DNA of 5,186 nucleotides from assembly GCA_031275255.1 (NCBI GenBank), contig JAISPA010000005.1, forward strand, positions 1-5,186, read 5' to 3'. Position numbers and translations under genes: made by a program. Source of the stretch: Acidaminococcales bacterium. GTDB taxonomy: Bacteria > Bacillota > Negativicutes > Acidaminococcales > JAISLQ01. Of this stretch, positions 1-5,186 are shown piece after piece; position 1 is the first letter of the stretch; each line of letters opens with the position of its first letter. The notes under the pieces were generated by a model. The model had not been told where the DNA came from. It did no database searches and saw only the letters and a list, made by a program, of their open reading frames with translations.

Positions 1-677
1 CGGACTTTTTTTACCCGCCGGTTTGCGCCGTCTGCGGCGAAACAGTCGAAGACAGCGGCCGGTTGTGCGACCGCTGCCGCGCTCAGGCGGCTCACGCCCG
101 CGCCTATACGGCGCGCGAAGCCGGATTTATGCACATAGACGGAGTGCTGGCGCTGGCGCGTTATCGGGGCGGGCTGCAAACACTGCTGCATAAGGTTAAA
201 TTCTCCGGGCAAAAGGAACTGCTGCCGCTTTTGGCCGGAGAATTTGAGTTTTTATGGGAAATGTCAGGAAAAGCCGGCCTCGGAAAATTGCTGGGAACTT
301 ACGGCGGCGGCGTCGCCGTGATCCCCGTTCCGACGGATGAGCAAAGGCTGCTGGCGCGCGGCTGCGATTTGCCCAAAGTGATTTTTCAAGCCTTAGGCCG
401 CCGCCCCAACTACGCCTGGCGGGAATGCCTGAAAAGATGCGCGGTCAAACGGCCGCAATACGAACTTACCGGGCTGCAGCGCCGCAACAACATGGCCGGC
501 GCGGTAGCAGCGGAATATTTGCCGGAGGAGGGCGTACTGCTGATCGTTGACGACATATTGACCACCGGGGCAACGCTTTGCGAGTGCGCGCGGGCCCTCA
601 GGGCGGCGGGCGGCGAAAAGAAAATCATCTTGGGCCTGGCTTTGGCCAGCGATGCGCAAAACCCCGCGCTGGACTGA
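1..677 (+). CDS. comF: ComF family phosphoribosyltransferase-like protein, 5' partial
   Basis: The frame is open from base 3 to the TGA at 675-677 (224 residues visible), so the true start lies left of the window. A TTG at 63 is not the start, because the frame before it encodes conserved family sequence. The visible N-terminus has a four-cysteine zinc knuckle, CAVC (bases 24-35) and CDRC (66-77). Then come the RYRGG...KFSGQKELL segment, the VIPVP segment followed by ARGCDLPK (usually RGFNQ, so slightly divergent), RPQYELTGLQRRNN, and the PRPP-binding loop VDDILTTGAT (546-575). This is the full ComF domain order. ComFC in Bacillus is needed for uptake of transforming DNA, and its relatives are often annotated as amidophosphoribosyltransferases; the substrate is not known from sequence. 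The neighbouring flgM-flgN-flgK matches the Bacillus comFC-flagellar order. Family call is very secure; a role in competence here is inference. Confidence 0.95.
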   Translation, partial: DFFYPPVCAVCGETVEDSGRLCDRCRAQAAHARAYTAREAGFMHIDGVLALARYRGGLQTLLHKVKFSGQKELLPLLAGEFEFLWEMSGKAGLGKLLGTYGGGVAVIPVPTDEQRLLARGCDLPKVIFQALGRRPNYAWRECLKRCAVKRPQYELTGLQRRNNMAGAVAAEYLPEEGVLLIVDDILTTGATLCECARALRAAGGEKKIILGLALASDAQNPALD

Positions 678-685
678 CGCGGGGT
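661..685. terminator. GC-rich hairpin over the comF stop codon
   Basis: An 8-base perfect inverted repeat, ACCCCGCG (661-668) and CGCGGGGT (678-685), encloses a 9-base loop that contains the comF TGA. It could mark the 3' end of the comF message, but no T-run follows, so it is not a textbook intrinsic terminator. Confidence 0.4.
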
Positions 686-689
686 ATTA

Positions 690-713
690 GGGCGGCGGAT
701 TAAGCCGCCGCCC
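690..713. terminator. Strong hairpin between convergent comF and HD-GYP genes
   Basis: GGGCGGCGG (690-698) pairs perfectly with CCGCCGCCC (705-713) around a 6-base loop, giving a 9-bp stem that works on both strands. It sits between the 3' ends of comF (+) and the HD-GYP gene (-), where a bidirectional terminator is expected. Neither strand has a clear T-tract after the stem, so it may be an mRNA-protecting end or need Rho. A weaker arm pair, CGGGC (723-727) and GCCCG (747-751), lies just beside it. Confidence 0.5.
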
Positions 714-761
714 AGATATTGTCGGGCTAAACAGGTTGTTTTCGGCGCCCGGCAAGGCGGA

Positions 762-1358
762 TTAATGCCCTAAGGCGCTGACAAGCGCCTTGATCACCTC
801 CGGGTCAAAGGCCGCGCCGGACTGATCGGAAACCTCCCGCAGGGCCGCTTTGGCGGTTTTAGGCCAGTTGCCGGCACAGGGATTGACACTGTCGTAACAG
901 TCGGCCACGCCGATAATCCGTGCGCTCAACGGTATATTGGCCCCTTTCAGGCGTTTGGGGAAACCTTTGCCGTCCCATCTTTCGTGATGGGAGCGGACGA
1001 AAAGGGCGACGTTTTGAAAACCCGGTTCGTTTTCCAGCATGTTCGCGCCCAGGTTGCAATGGCTCTTGTACAAGCTGACCTCACGCGTATAAACGCAGGG
1101 CAGCCTTCTTAAAAGCTCGTTAGGCAGGGCGATTTTTCCTATATCGTGCAGCAGGGCGGCGGCCCTGAGCACGCTTATTTCCTTGGGTGACAGGCCCATT
1201 TTGGCGCCTATGCTGACGGCGTAATTGGCTACCTGTATGCTGTGGTTGTACACGGTCTTGTTTTTAACGCGCAAACGGTCAAGCCAAGTGAAGGCGACGG
1301 CGTTTACAGAACCTTCTTCTTCCAGGGCCAGGGTTTGTTCAATAAATATATTGGACAA
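762..1358 (-). CDS. Stand-alone HD-GYP-type phosphodiesterase
   Basis: About 198 residues from the TTG at 1358-1356, ending in TAA. An HD-GYP domain covers nearly the whole protein. Visible motifs: YNHS (His about 39), the HDIGK metal site (His 71, Asp 72, Lys 75), a conserved His near 100 (SHCNLGANML, where the usual His-Pro is His-Cys), HHERWDGKGFP (about 124-134), RIIGVADCYDS (Asp about 152) and a C-terminal FDPEVIKAL. Known members hydrolyse cyclic di-GMP. GYP is GFP here, and the usual ALTSDRPYR after the last motif is replaced by SVNPCAGNWPKT, so activity is likely but not certain. There is no receiver, PAS or membrane segment. The frame runs open to an ATG at 1640, but the extra 94 residues look non-coding (rich in Pro, Arg, Phe and Cys, no domain), while the chosen TTG has a good ribosome site. 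It converges on comF and diverges from flgM. Confidence 0.88.
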   Translation of the reverse strand: MSNIFIEQTLALEEEGSVNAVAFTWLDRLRVKNKTVYNHSIQVANYAVSIGAKMGLSPKEISVLRAAALLHDIGKIALPNELLRRLPCVYTREVSLYKSHCNLGANMLENEPGFQNVALFVRSHHERWDGKGFPKRLKGANIPLSARIIGVADCYDSVNPCAGNWPKTAKAALREVSDQSGAAFDPEVIKALVSALGH

Positions 1359-1366
1359 GAAAATCG

Positions 1367-1374
1367 TCCTTTCC
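1367..1374 (-). promoter_or_regulatory. Ribosome binding site that sets the HD-GYP start
   Basis: On the minus strand the bases read GGAAAGGA, ending 8 bases before the TTG at 1358. This spacing supports the TTG start over the ATG at 1640 of the longer frame and over the in-frame ATG at codon 57 of that frame. Confidence 0.6.
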
Positions 1375-1465
1375 GGCAAAAATATGCAAGCTGCCCACAA
1401 AAACGCGCCGGCGCCGGGAGTATCCGGAGAGCGGCGGTCTGTACCGTGTTTTTCGCCTGTAGTCG

Positions 1466-1480
1466 AGTCCATACTGGACT
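1466..1480. repeat. Small perfect hairpin in the HD-GYP leader side
   Basis: AGTCCA (1466-1471) and TGGACT (1475-1480) form a perfect 6-bp inverted repeat with a 3-base loop. It lies next to a shorter pair, AGCC (1487-1490) and GGCT (1497-1500), and near GGCG/CGCC arms (about 1433-1436 and 1454-1457). Together they could be a folded leader RNA or a protein-binding site; no known riboswitch class was recognised. Confidence 0.4.
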
Positions 1481-1703
1481 TATGAAAGCCAGGGACGGCT
1501 GAATGCCGAATTTGCCATGAATGACAAAAATCCGGCGCGCCCTTTGGAACCCGCCCGTTAAAGAAGAATAAGCAAAATGCCGGCCATTCTTGGTCTTCAG
1601 AGACAGGGGGCTTAGGGCGGACTCGTCCTGGAAAGAGCAAGTTCTGCTTGCCGAAGGGGGCTGGTTCTGTGTTAAATGTAAAACTCTATTTTTAGACGAC
1701 ACC

Positions 1704-1726
1704 GCTAAAAATAAAAAAATTTTAGC
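1704..1726. repeat. AT-rich inverted repeat directly upstream of the -35 box
   Basis: GCTAAAA (1704-1710) and TTTTAGC (1720-1726) are a perfect 7-base inverted repeat around an A-rich 9-base centre, and the right arm abuts the TTGACA at 1727. The A and T tracts resemble an UP element that binds the RNA polymerase alpha subunit; the symmetry also permits an operator. Which of these, if either, is true cannot be told from sequence. Confidence 0.45.
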
Positions 1727-1752
1727 TTGACAAAACGATTTTTTTGTATAAT
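1727..1752 (+). promoter_or_regulatory. Sigma-A-like promoter upstream of flgM
   Basis: Perfect TTGACA (1727-1732) and perfect TATAAT (1747-1752) hexamers, preceded by an AT-rich UP-like stretch. The spacer is only 14 bases instead of the usual 16-18, and contains a run of seven T (1739-1745). Expected transcription start is near 1759, giving a leader of roughly 200 bases before flgM. The matches are too good to dismiss, but the short spacer makes strength uncertain. Confidence 0.6.
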
Positions 1753-1763
1753 AAAAACCCAGG

Positions 1764-1812
1764 TGCGAAAGAAGATATACGGGCGGTACTTGAAGTTTAG
1801 CAGATTTCGGCA
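1764..1812 (+). other. Possible folded segment at the start of the flgM leader RNA
   Basis: TGCGAAA (1764-1770) can pair with TTTCGGCA (1805-1812) with one bulged base, enclosing a smaller AAG...TAC/GTA...CTT arm. This would be the first 50 or so bases of a message from the upstream promoter. It matches no riboswitch class I recognise; pairing could be chance. Confidence 0.2.
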
Positions 1813-1827
1813 AAATATTCAAATAGG

Positions 1828-1861
1828 AAAAAAGGCCCATTTTTTGCCGGCCGGAAAAAAA
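1828..1861. repeat. Overlapping A-run/T-run inverted repeats in the flgM leader
   Basis: Six A (1828-1833), six T (1840-1845) and seven A (1855-1861) flank the GC blocks GGCCC (1834-1838) and the palindrome CCGGCCGG (1847-1854). The T-run can pair with either A-run, so two hairpins exclude each other. It lies between the two promoters; no open terminator follows on the plus strand. Confidence 0.35.
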
Positions 1862-1875
1862 TATGATAAAACATT

Positions 1876-1902
1876 TAATTTATGACGGCTTTTACACGAT
1901 AT
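1876..1902 (+). promoter_or_regulatory. Sigma-28 (SigD/FliA)-like promoter for flgM
   Basis: TAAT (1876-1879), a 15-base spacer, then CACGATAT (1895-1902). The Bacillus SigD consensus is TAAA, 15 bases, GCCGATAT, so the match is 3 of 4 and 6 of 8 with exact spacing. Transcription would start near 1909, about 48 bases before flgM. Sigma-28 control of the gene for its own inhibitor is the known pattern for flgM, which raises the prior. Confidence 0.5.
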
Positions 1903-1941
1903 TATGAGTAAGAAGTTTATTTTTATATGCCAAATTAAGTT

Positions 1942-1950
1942 AAGAGGTGG
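1942..1950 (+). promoter_or_regulatory. Ribosome binding site of flgM
   Basis: AAGAGGTGG lies 6 bases before the ATG at 1957 and is strongly complementary to the 16S rRNA 3' end. It fixes the flgM start. Confidence 0.8.
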
Positions 1951-1956
1951 CAAATT

Positions 1957-2253
1957 ATGAATATCCAATCGACCGATCTGCTGCGCGGTTTGTCAGCTTA
2001 TAAAAACCAGGCGGTTCAGCCAAAGCGCTCGGAGGCTGAAAACAAAAAGAACGTTAACATGCAGCCGGACGAGGTGATACTTTCCAACCGCAGCGCGGAA
2101 ATGAACTCGACCATGAAGCAAATCCGCGACACGATAGATTTGCGCCAGGAATTGGTGGAACAAATAAAGACGAGTCTGCGGGACGGCAGTTATTATGTCG
2201 GCGCGGAAGAGATTGCCGACAAGATTATTGAAGCCTCAAAGGTTGAGCTTTGA
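1957..2253 (+). CDS. flgM: Anti-sigma-28 factor FlgM
   Basis: 98 residues, the usual size for FlgM. It binds and inhibits the flagellar sigma factor sigma-28 (SigD/FliA) in the cytoplasm, and in the classical model is exported through the finished hook to release it. The N-terminal third is polar and likely disordered (rich in Gln, Lys, Asn). The conserved sigma-binding half starts with the DEVILSNRSAE motif (residues 38-48), continues through a helix with LRQELVEQIK (62-71), and ends with the family signature LRDGSYYVGAEEIADKII (74-91). The start is set by a strong ribosome site. The stop TGA overlaps the flgN ATG by one base, so the two are probably translationally coupled. Both a sigma-A-like and a sigma-28-like promoter lie upstream. 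The family call is firm; whether this FlgM is exported cannot be read from sequence. Confidence 0.95.
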   Translation: MNIQSTDLLRGLSAYKNQAVQPKRSEAENKKNVNMQPDEVILSNRSAEMNSTMKQIRDTIDLRQELVEQIKTSLRDGSYYVGAEEIADKIIEASKVEL

Positions 2254-2762
2254 TGGATGCGGCCTGGGAAGAGATGATCGGACTGCTTGAGGGCATGTCC
2301 GAATATTATCTGGAAATGATCGGCCTGGCTGAGGAAAAGCGCGACGCGCTGGTCAACGCCCAGGCCGATAAAATCAGCAAGATCATCGCGCAGGAAGAGG
2401 CGCTGATCGGGCAAATAGGAGCGCTCGAAAACAAAAGGATCGGCTTGGTCAGGCGGATTGCGGCGGAAAGCGGCTGGACCGACCAAAAGATCAAACTTTT
2501 GTATCTGGTGGAAAGAGCGCCGGACAAATTCGCGGAACGCATGAAACAAACCGGCCATAAATTGGCTGATATTGTCATGCGTATCGCCATGTTAAACGGA
2601 ATTAACAACAATCTCCTGAAACAGGCCATGCATATTGTCGAATACAATATCAACATCCTGTCGCGGGCGCAGGCGGCGCCCGTTTATGAAGCCGGCGGCG
2701 GACATCAGCGTCAGGACGGCAAGGGCGATCTCCGGCTGGGCGTTTTGGACAGGAAAGCATGA
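2253..2762 (+). CDS. flgN: Flagellar export chaperone FlgN
   Basis: 169 residues from the ATG at 2253; the frame also has a TTG at 2250, but the ATG gives the common TGATG overlap with flgM and sits about 10 bases after AAAGG (2238-2242). FlgN keeps the hook-filament junction proteins FlgK and FlgL unfolded in the cytoplasm and delivers them to the flagellar export gate. The protein is almost all helix, as expected. The first helix has the family pattern of spaced leucines with YYLEMIGLAEEKRDALV (about 18-34), then AQEEALIGQI, then a long second helical hairpin that ends in NGINNNLLKQAMHIVEYNINIL, the typical Asn-rich turn and final helix. The tail is Gly-rich and polar and ends LDRKA, like many FlgN tails. 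Its place before flgK fits a chaperone made with its client. Sequence conservation in FlgN is low, so the call leans on pattern plus position. Confidence 0.9.
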   Translation: MDAAWEEMIGLLEGMSEYYLEMIGLAEEKRDALVNAQADKISKIIAQEEALIGQIGALENKRIGLVRRIAAESGWTDQKIKLLYLVERAPDKFAERMKQTGHKLADIVMRIAMLNGINNNLLKQAMHIVEYNINILSRAQAAPVYEAGGGHQRQDGKGDLRLGVLDRKA

Positions 2763-2797
2763 CCTTTATCGTTTGACCCTGATTGCTTAATCGGCTG

Positions 2798-2820
2798 CCC
2801 GGGCGCCTTGCGCCAGCGGG
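2798..2820 (+). other. Hairpin in the flgN-flgK gap
   Basis: GGCGC (2802-2806) and GCGCC (2810-2814) form a 5-bp stem with a CTT loop, extended by CCC (2798-2800) with GGG (2818-2820) across a small internal loop. It lies in the 102-base gap between flgN and flgK, which are otherwise in one direction. No T-run follows, so it is more likely an mRNA processing or stability element than a full terminator. No separate flgK promoter was recognised. Confidence 0.4.
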
Positions 2821-2850
2821 AATATTAGTGTCCTGCCGTTAATGATGGAA

Positions 2851-2858
2851 AAAGGAGA
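2851..2858 (+). promoter_or_regulatory. Ribosome binding site of flgK
   Basis: AAAGGAGA, with the AAGGAG core ending 8 bases before the ATG at 2865. It fixes the flgK start and agrees with the conserved N-terminus that begins right after it. Confidence 0.8.
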
Positions 2859-2864
2859 ATCAAC

Positions 2865-5186
2865 ATGTTATCAGCTTTTACCGGGCTAAACACCTCCAAA
2901 CTGGGGCTTATGTCGCATCAGAGCGCGCTCTACACGACCGGTCATAACATCGCCAACGCGGACACCTCAGGCTATTCGCGCCAGCTGGTTACCAAGGCCA
3001 CCATGCCGTCCATCGACGTTAACGGCGCGCTCGGCCGTTATTGGGTCGGGACCGGCGTAGACGTTCAGTCCGTAAACCGCGCGCGCGATTTTCTGGTTGA
3101 CCGTCAGCTCTGGAAACAGACGGCGACCAACGCTTATTATTCCAACCTCAACTCCGTACAGTCGACGATGGAGACCATTTTCACCGAGCCTTCGGACACC
3201 AATTTTCAGACCGGGCTCGACAACTTTTGGACGGCGGTGCAAAACGTGGCGTCCAACCCCGGCGATACGGCCACCAGGACCACCATGCTGCAGTCGGCGG
3301 TGGATCTGGTCGACAAGATAAAGACGGCGACCAAGCAGCTGGGCGATCAGGTAGTGGACATAAACGACAACATTAAAAAAAGCGTTGACAGGATAAATCA
3401 GATAAATACGGAAATACTCTCGCTCAACAAGCAAATCGCCCTGTCGGAGGTCAACGGCGCCAAGGCCAACGACCTGCGCGACAAGCGCGACCTCTTGATT
3501 GACGAATTGTCGCAGTACGCCCGGGTCAACGTAACCGAGGACAAGCGGGGCAATTACACGGTAACGCTGGACGGGCAGGTAGTGGTCGACGCCCTGTCCA
3601 CCACCAGGCTGGAAGTATATGAAAACAAAAATACGCAAATTTATCAGCGTTACGGCTACCAGACCCTCAGCGTCAGGGTGGCGACCGTCCCGCCGGTGCC
3701 GCTTAAATTTACGGACGGTTCGATCGCCGGGCTGATAGAAGCGAGGGACTCGGACAGGCAAGGCGTGTTGTCAAAACTGAATATGCTCAATGACATTTCC
3801 CAGGCGCTGCTTTGCGATTTTAACCAAATACACAAAGAAGGCTTGGGGCTTGACAATTCTACCGGTCTTAATTTTTTCGGCGAGCAGGACGTGCAATACG
3901 CTGCCATAGAGTCAACGCTTGCCGTAGACCCGGCGACCGGCCTTGCCATAACGGCGGGGACCAACCCCGTGACCGGGCTGGCCATAGCCTCCGCCGCCGG
4001 GTTTGATCCGGTCGTGAGCGGCGCGAACAACAGCGAGCGCAATTGGATATATTATCTGAAAGTAAACGAAATATTCTCCGACCCGACCAGCGGCCTCGAA
4101 AAAATCGCGGCCAAGACCCTGGCCGGCAACCTTGAAGTAACCTTGTCCACCAGCAACCGGGACAACACCATTGCGCCGACCAATACGAGCTACATACCGC
4201 CCCAGGCCAGCGCTATTTTCGTCGGCGAGTCGCAGATCGTCTTCAAAGGCCCGTCCAAACAGGATATTCAGATAAGGGTTGACAACGTAACGGTGGACGG
4301 ATTTATCGACCAGGCCAGTTACACGCTGGACGGCGGCGCGACCTGGCTGACCGCCGACTGTACGAGCGACACCGGTCGTTCCGTACTCAAACTGCAGGGC
4401 ACGTCGCCCTTCGAGTACGACATCGAAGTCGCCGTGGACCCCAAGACGGACGAAAATACCCTGAACGCCGGCGACACTTACGACCTGGTTCTTTACCCTT
4501 CGACCGGCGGTTCCGCCCAGCTTGTCAATACCGCCTACACGCGTTTTGAGAGCCGCAACCAGTACACTTTCACCATCGCCGACACGGCCGTTGACGCGAC
4601 CGGCCGGGTCACCGCCGTGAAACTTTCCCTTGACGGCACGACTGAATACGCCACTTATACCGTAGGACCGATTGAGCCCTCGGCCGACGGCAAGGGCAAT
4701 GTTTTTACCATCTCCGGCGTCCTGCCCGACGGCAACGCCTTTACTTTCGAACTGGAGATCAAGGACGACCTTGGCAACGTGGGAGATACGGATATCGCCA
4801 AAGCAGACAAATATGTCTTTAAAATGCCGCCGAGCGAGGCGGCCAGCGACAATGCCGTGCGGCTGTCGCAGTTTCTGAAATACGGCGCCGACGACGAAGC
4901 GGTAACCAAACATTCCATGTACATGGGCGACGCAGCCTACACGCCCGCCTTGGCTGCCCGCTCAATCGACGAAGAATACAACGACGGGCTGGGCGCGCTG
5001 GGCGTGCAGACCCAGGCCAGCTACAGCATGTGGATGAACCAGACTACCCTGGTGGAGCAGATAACCACCGTGCGCGCCAACTATAAAGACGTGAGCCTTG
5101 ACGAGGAAATGACCAATATGATCATGTACCAAAAGGGCTACAATTCCAACGCGCGTATGCTGACCGCCATGGACGAGATGCTGGAC
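2865..5186 (+). CDS. flgK: Flagellar hook-associated protein 1 FlgK, 3' partial, unusually long
   Basis: 774 residues with no stop before the window edge. FlgK is the first junction protein between hook and filament, exported and polymerised outside the cell. The N-terminal D0/D1 part has the rod-hook-filament signature: FTGLNTSKLGLMSHQSAL (5-22), then HNIANADTSGYSRQ, then a long helical region to about 220. The GLNFFGE segment (334-340) is a family landmark. The C-terminal D1/D0 part resumes near 690 and holds VSLDEEMTNMIMYQKGYN (743-760) and TAMDEMLD at the edge. Family proteins usually end about 10 residues after this, so only the tip is missing. Typical FlgK is about 500-560 residues in Bacillus and Salmonella; the excess lies at about 340-660, a beta-rich surface region with two similar stretches, YTLDGGATW (486-494) and KLSLDGTTEY (586-595), the second followed by DDLGNVGDTD (634-643), which resembles bacterial Ig-like domains. 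No signal peptide, as expected for flagellar export. Confidence 0.95.
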   Translation, partial: MLSAFTGLNTSKLGLMSHQSALYTTGHNIANADTSGYSRQLVTKATMPSIDVNGALGRYWVGTGVDVQSVNRARDFLVDRQLWKQTATNAYYSNLNSVQSTMETIFTEPSDTNFQTGLDNFWTAVQNVASNPGDTATRTTMLQSAVDLVDKIKTATKQLGDQVVDINDNIKKSVDRINQINTEILSLNKQIALSEVNGAKANDLRDKRDLLIDELSQYARVNVTEDKRGNYTVTLDGQVVVDALSTTRLEVYENKNTQIYQRYGYQTLSVRVATVPPVPLKFTDGSIAGLIEARDSDRQGVLSKLNMLNDISQALLCDFNQIHKEGLGLDNSTGLNFFGEQDVQYAAIESTLAVDPATGLAITAGTNPVTGLAIASAAGFDPVVSGANNSERNWIYYLKVNEIFSDPTSGLEKIAAKTLAGNLEVTLSTSNRDNTIAPTNTSYIPPQASAIFVGESQIVFKGPSKQDIQIRVDNVTVDGFIDQASYTLDGGATWLTADCTSDTGRSVLKLQGTSPFEYDIEVAVDPKTDENTLNAGDTYDLVLYPSTGGSAQLVNTAYTRFESRNQYTFTIADTAVDATGRVTAVKLSLDGTTEYATYTVGPIEPSADGKGNVFTISGVLPDGNAFTFELEIKDDLGNVGDTDIAKADKYVFKMPPSEAASDNAVRLSQFLKYGADDEAVTKHSMYMGDAAYTPALAARSIDEEYNDGLGALGVQTQASYSMWMNQTTLVEQITTVRANYKDVSLDEEMTNMIMYQKGYNSNARMLTAMDEMLD

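Larger units (their letters stand above)
1359..1956. other. Long divergent control region without a convincing gene
   Basis: About 600 bases separate the HD-GYP start from flgM. Frames crossing it on either strand lack recognisable motifs. The half nearest the HD-GYP gene (about 1381-1670) is GC-rich with several short inverted repeats, and would be that gene's 5' untranslated leader or contain its promoter; no good -35/-10 pair was found on the minus strand. The half nearest flgM (about 1680-1956) is AT-rich and carries two promoter-like sites pointing toward flgM. In Bacillus the gene yvyF lies between comFC and flgM; no yvyF-like cysteine-rich frame was seen here. Confidence 0.7.

Noticed and set aside
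63..677. comF starting at the TTG at 63
   Set aside because: The same frame is open leftward to the window edge and encodes the first half of the zinc knuckle (CAVC), so the start lies outside the window.
1605..1662. Direct repeat AGGGGGCT at 1605-1612 and 1655-1662, and the GCAAG/CTTGC hairpin between them
   Set aside because: Eight bases repeated once, with no flanking element features; too short to support a mobile element or a binding-site pair.
1225..1840. Other frames on both strands over the HD-GYP 5' part and the intergenic region
   Set aside because: They overlap the HD-GYP domain in other frames or cross the promoter region, with composition unlike protein and no motif.
1381..1860. 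Cyclic di-GMP-I riboswitch, T-box or other known riboswitch in the control region
   Set aside because: No recognisable conserved core was found on either strand by eye; only unspecific hairpins were seen.
1904..1960. 18-residue frame (ATG at 1904) whose stop overlaps the flgM ATG, like a coupled leader peptide
   Set aside because: It has no ribosome site, and a transcript from the sigma-28-like promoter would begin after its ATG. Chance is the simpler reading.
2250..2762. flgN start at the TTG at 2250
   Set aside because: The ATG three bases later gives the usual TGATG overlap with the flgM stop and is the stronger start codon.
2967..4913. Long minus-strand frames of 264 and 333 codons inside flgK
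   Set aside because: They lie opposite a clearly conserved FlgK frame, show no motifs, and arise from GC-rich third codon positions.
1..5186. CRISPR array, tRNA, rRNA, insertion sequence or defence genes
   Set aside because: No regularly spaced repeats, no tRNA or rRNA signatures, and no transposase or defence motifs were seen.

Overview
The window reads as a late flagellar gene cluster from a Bacillota-type bacterium. The order comF, flgM, flgN, flgK matches the conserved comFC-(yvyF)-flgM-flgN-flgK neighbourhood of Bacillus, Clostridia and Negativicutes. The fairly GC-rich coding sequence, the strong AGGAGG-like ribosome sites and the gene order make a flagellated Negativicutes or similar Clostridia-like lineage the best guess; this rests on synteny and motifs, not on a database match.

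Layout: 1-677 (+) is the 3' part of comF, a phosphoribosyltransferase-fold protein, open at the left edge. At 661-713 lie two GC-rich hairpins between convergent genes. At 762-1358 (-) is a small stand-alone HD-GYP-type phosphodiesterase gene, best started at a TTG codon. The stretch 1359-1956 is about 600 bases with no convincing gene. It holds the untranslated upstream region of the HD-GYP gene, several inverted repeats, a sigma-A-like promoter (1727-1752) and a sigma-28 (SigD/FliA)-like promoter (1876-1902), the last two pointing at flgM. Then follow flgM (1957-2253), flgN (2253-2762, overlapping flgM by one base), a 102-base gap with a hairpin, and flgK (2865 to beyond 5186), open at the right edge by only a few codons.

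How it works together: FlgM holds sigma-28 inactive until the hook is finished and FlgM is exported. FlgN is the export chaperone for the hook-filament junction proteins FlgK and FlgL. FlgK is the first junction protein. The HD-GYP protein would degrade cyclic di-GMP, a signal that opposes motility, so its position fits motility control, but that link is inference. The most unusual points are the very large FlgK (at least 774 residues, with an inserted beta-rich, Ig-like-looking middle region), the HD-GYP gene on the opposite strand where yvyF often lies, and the long structured control region with two different promoter types.
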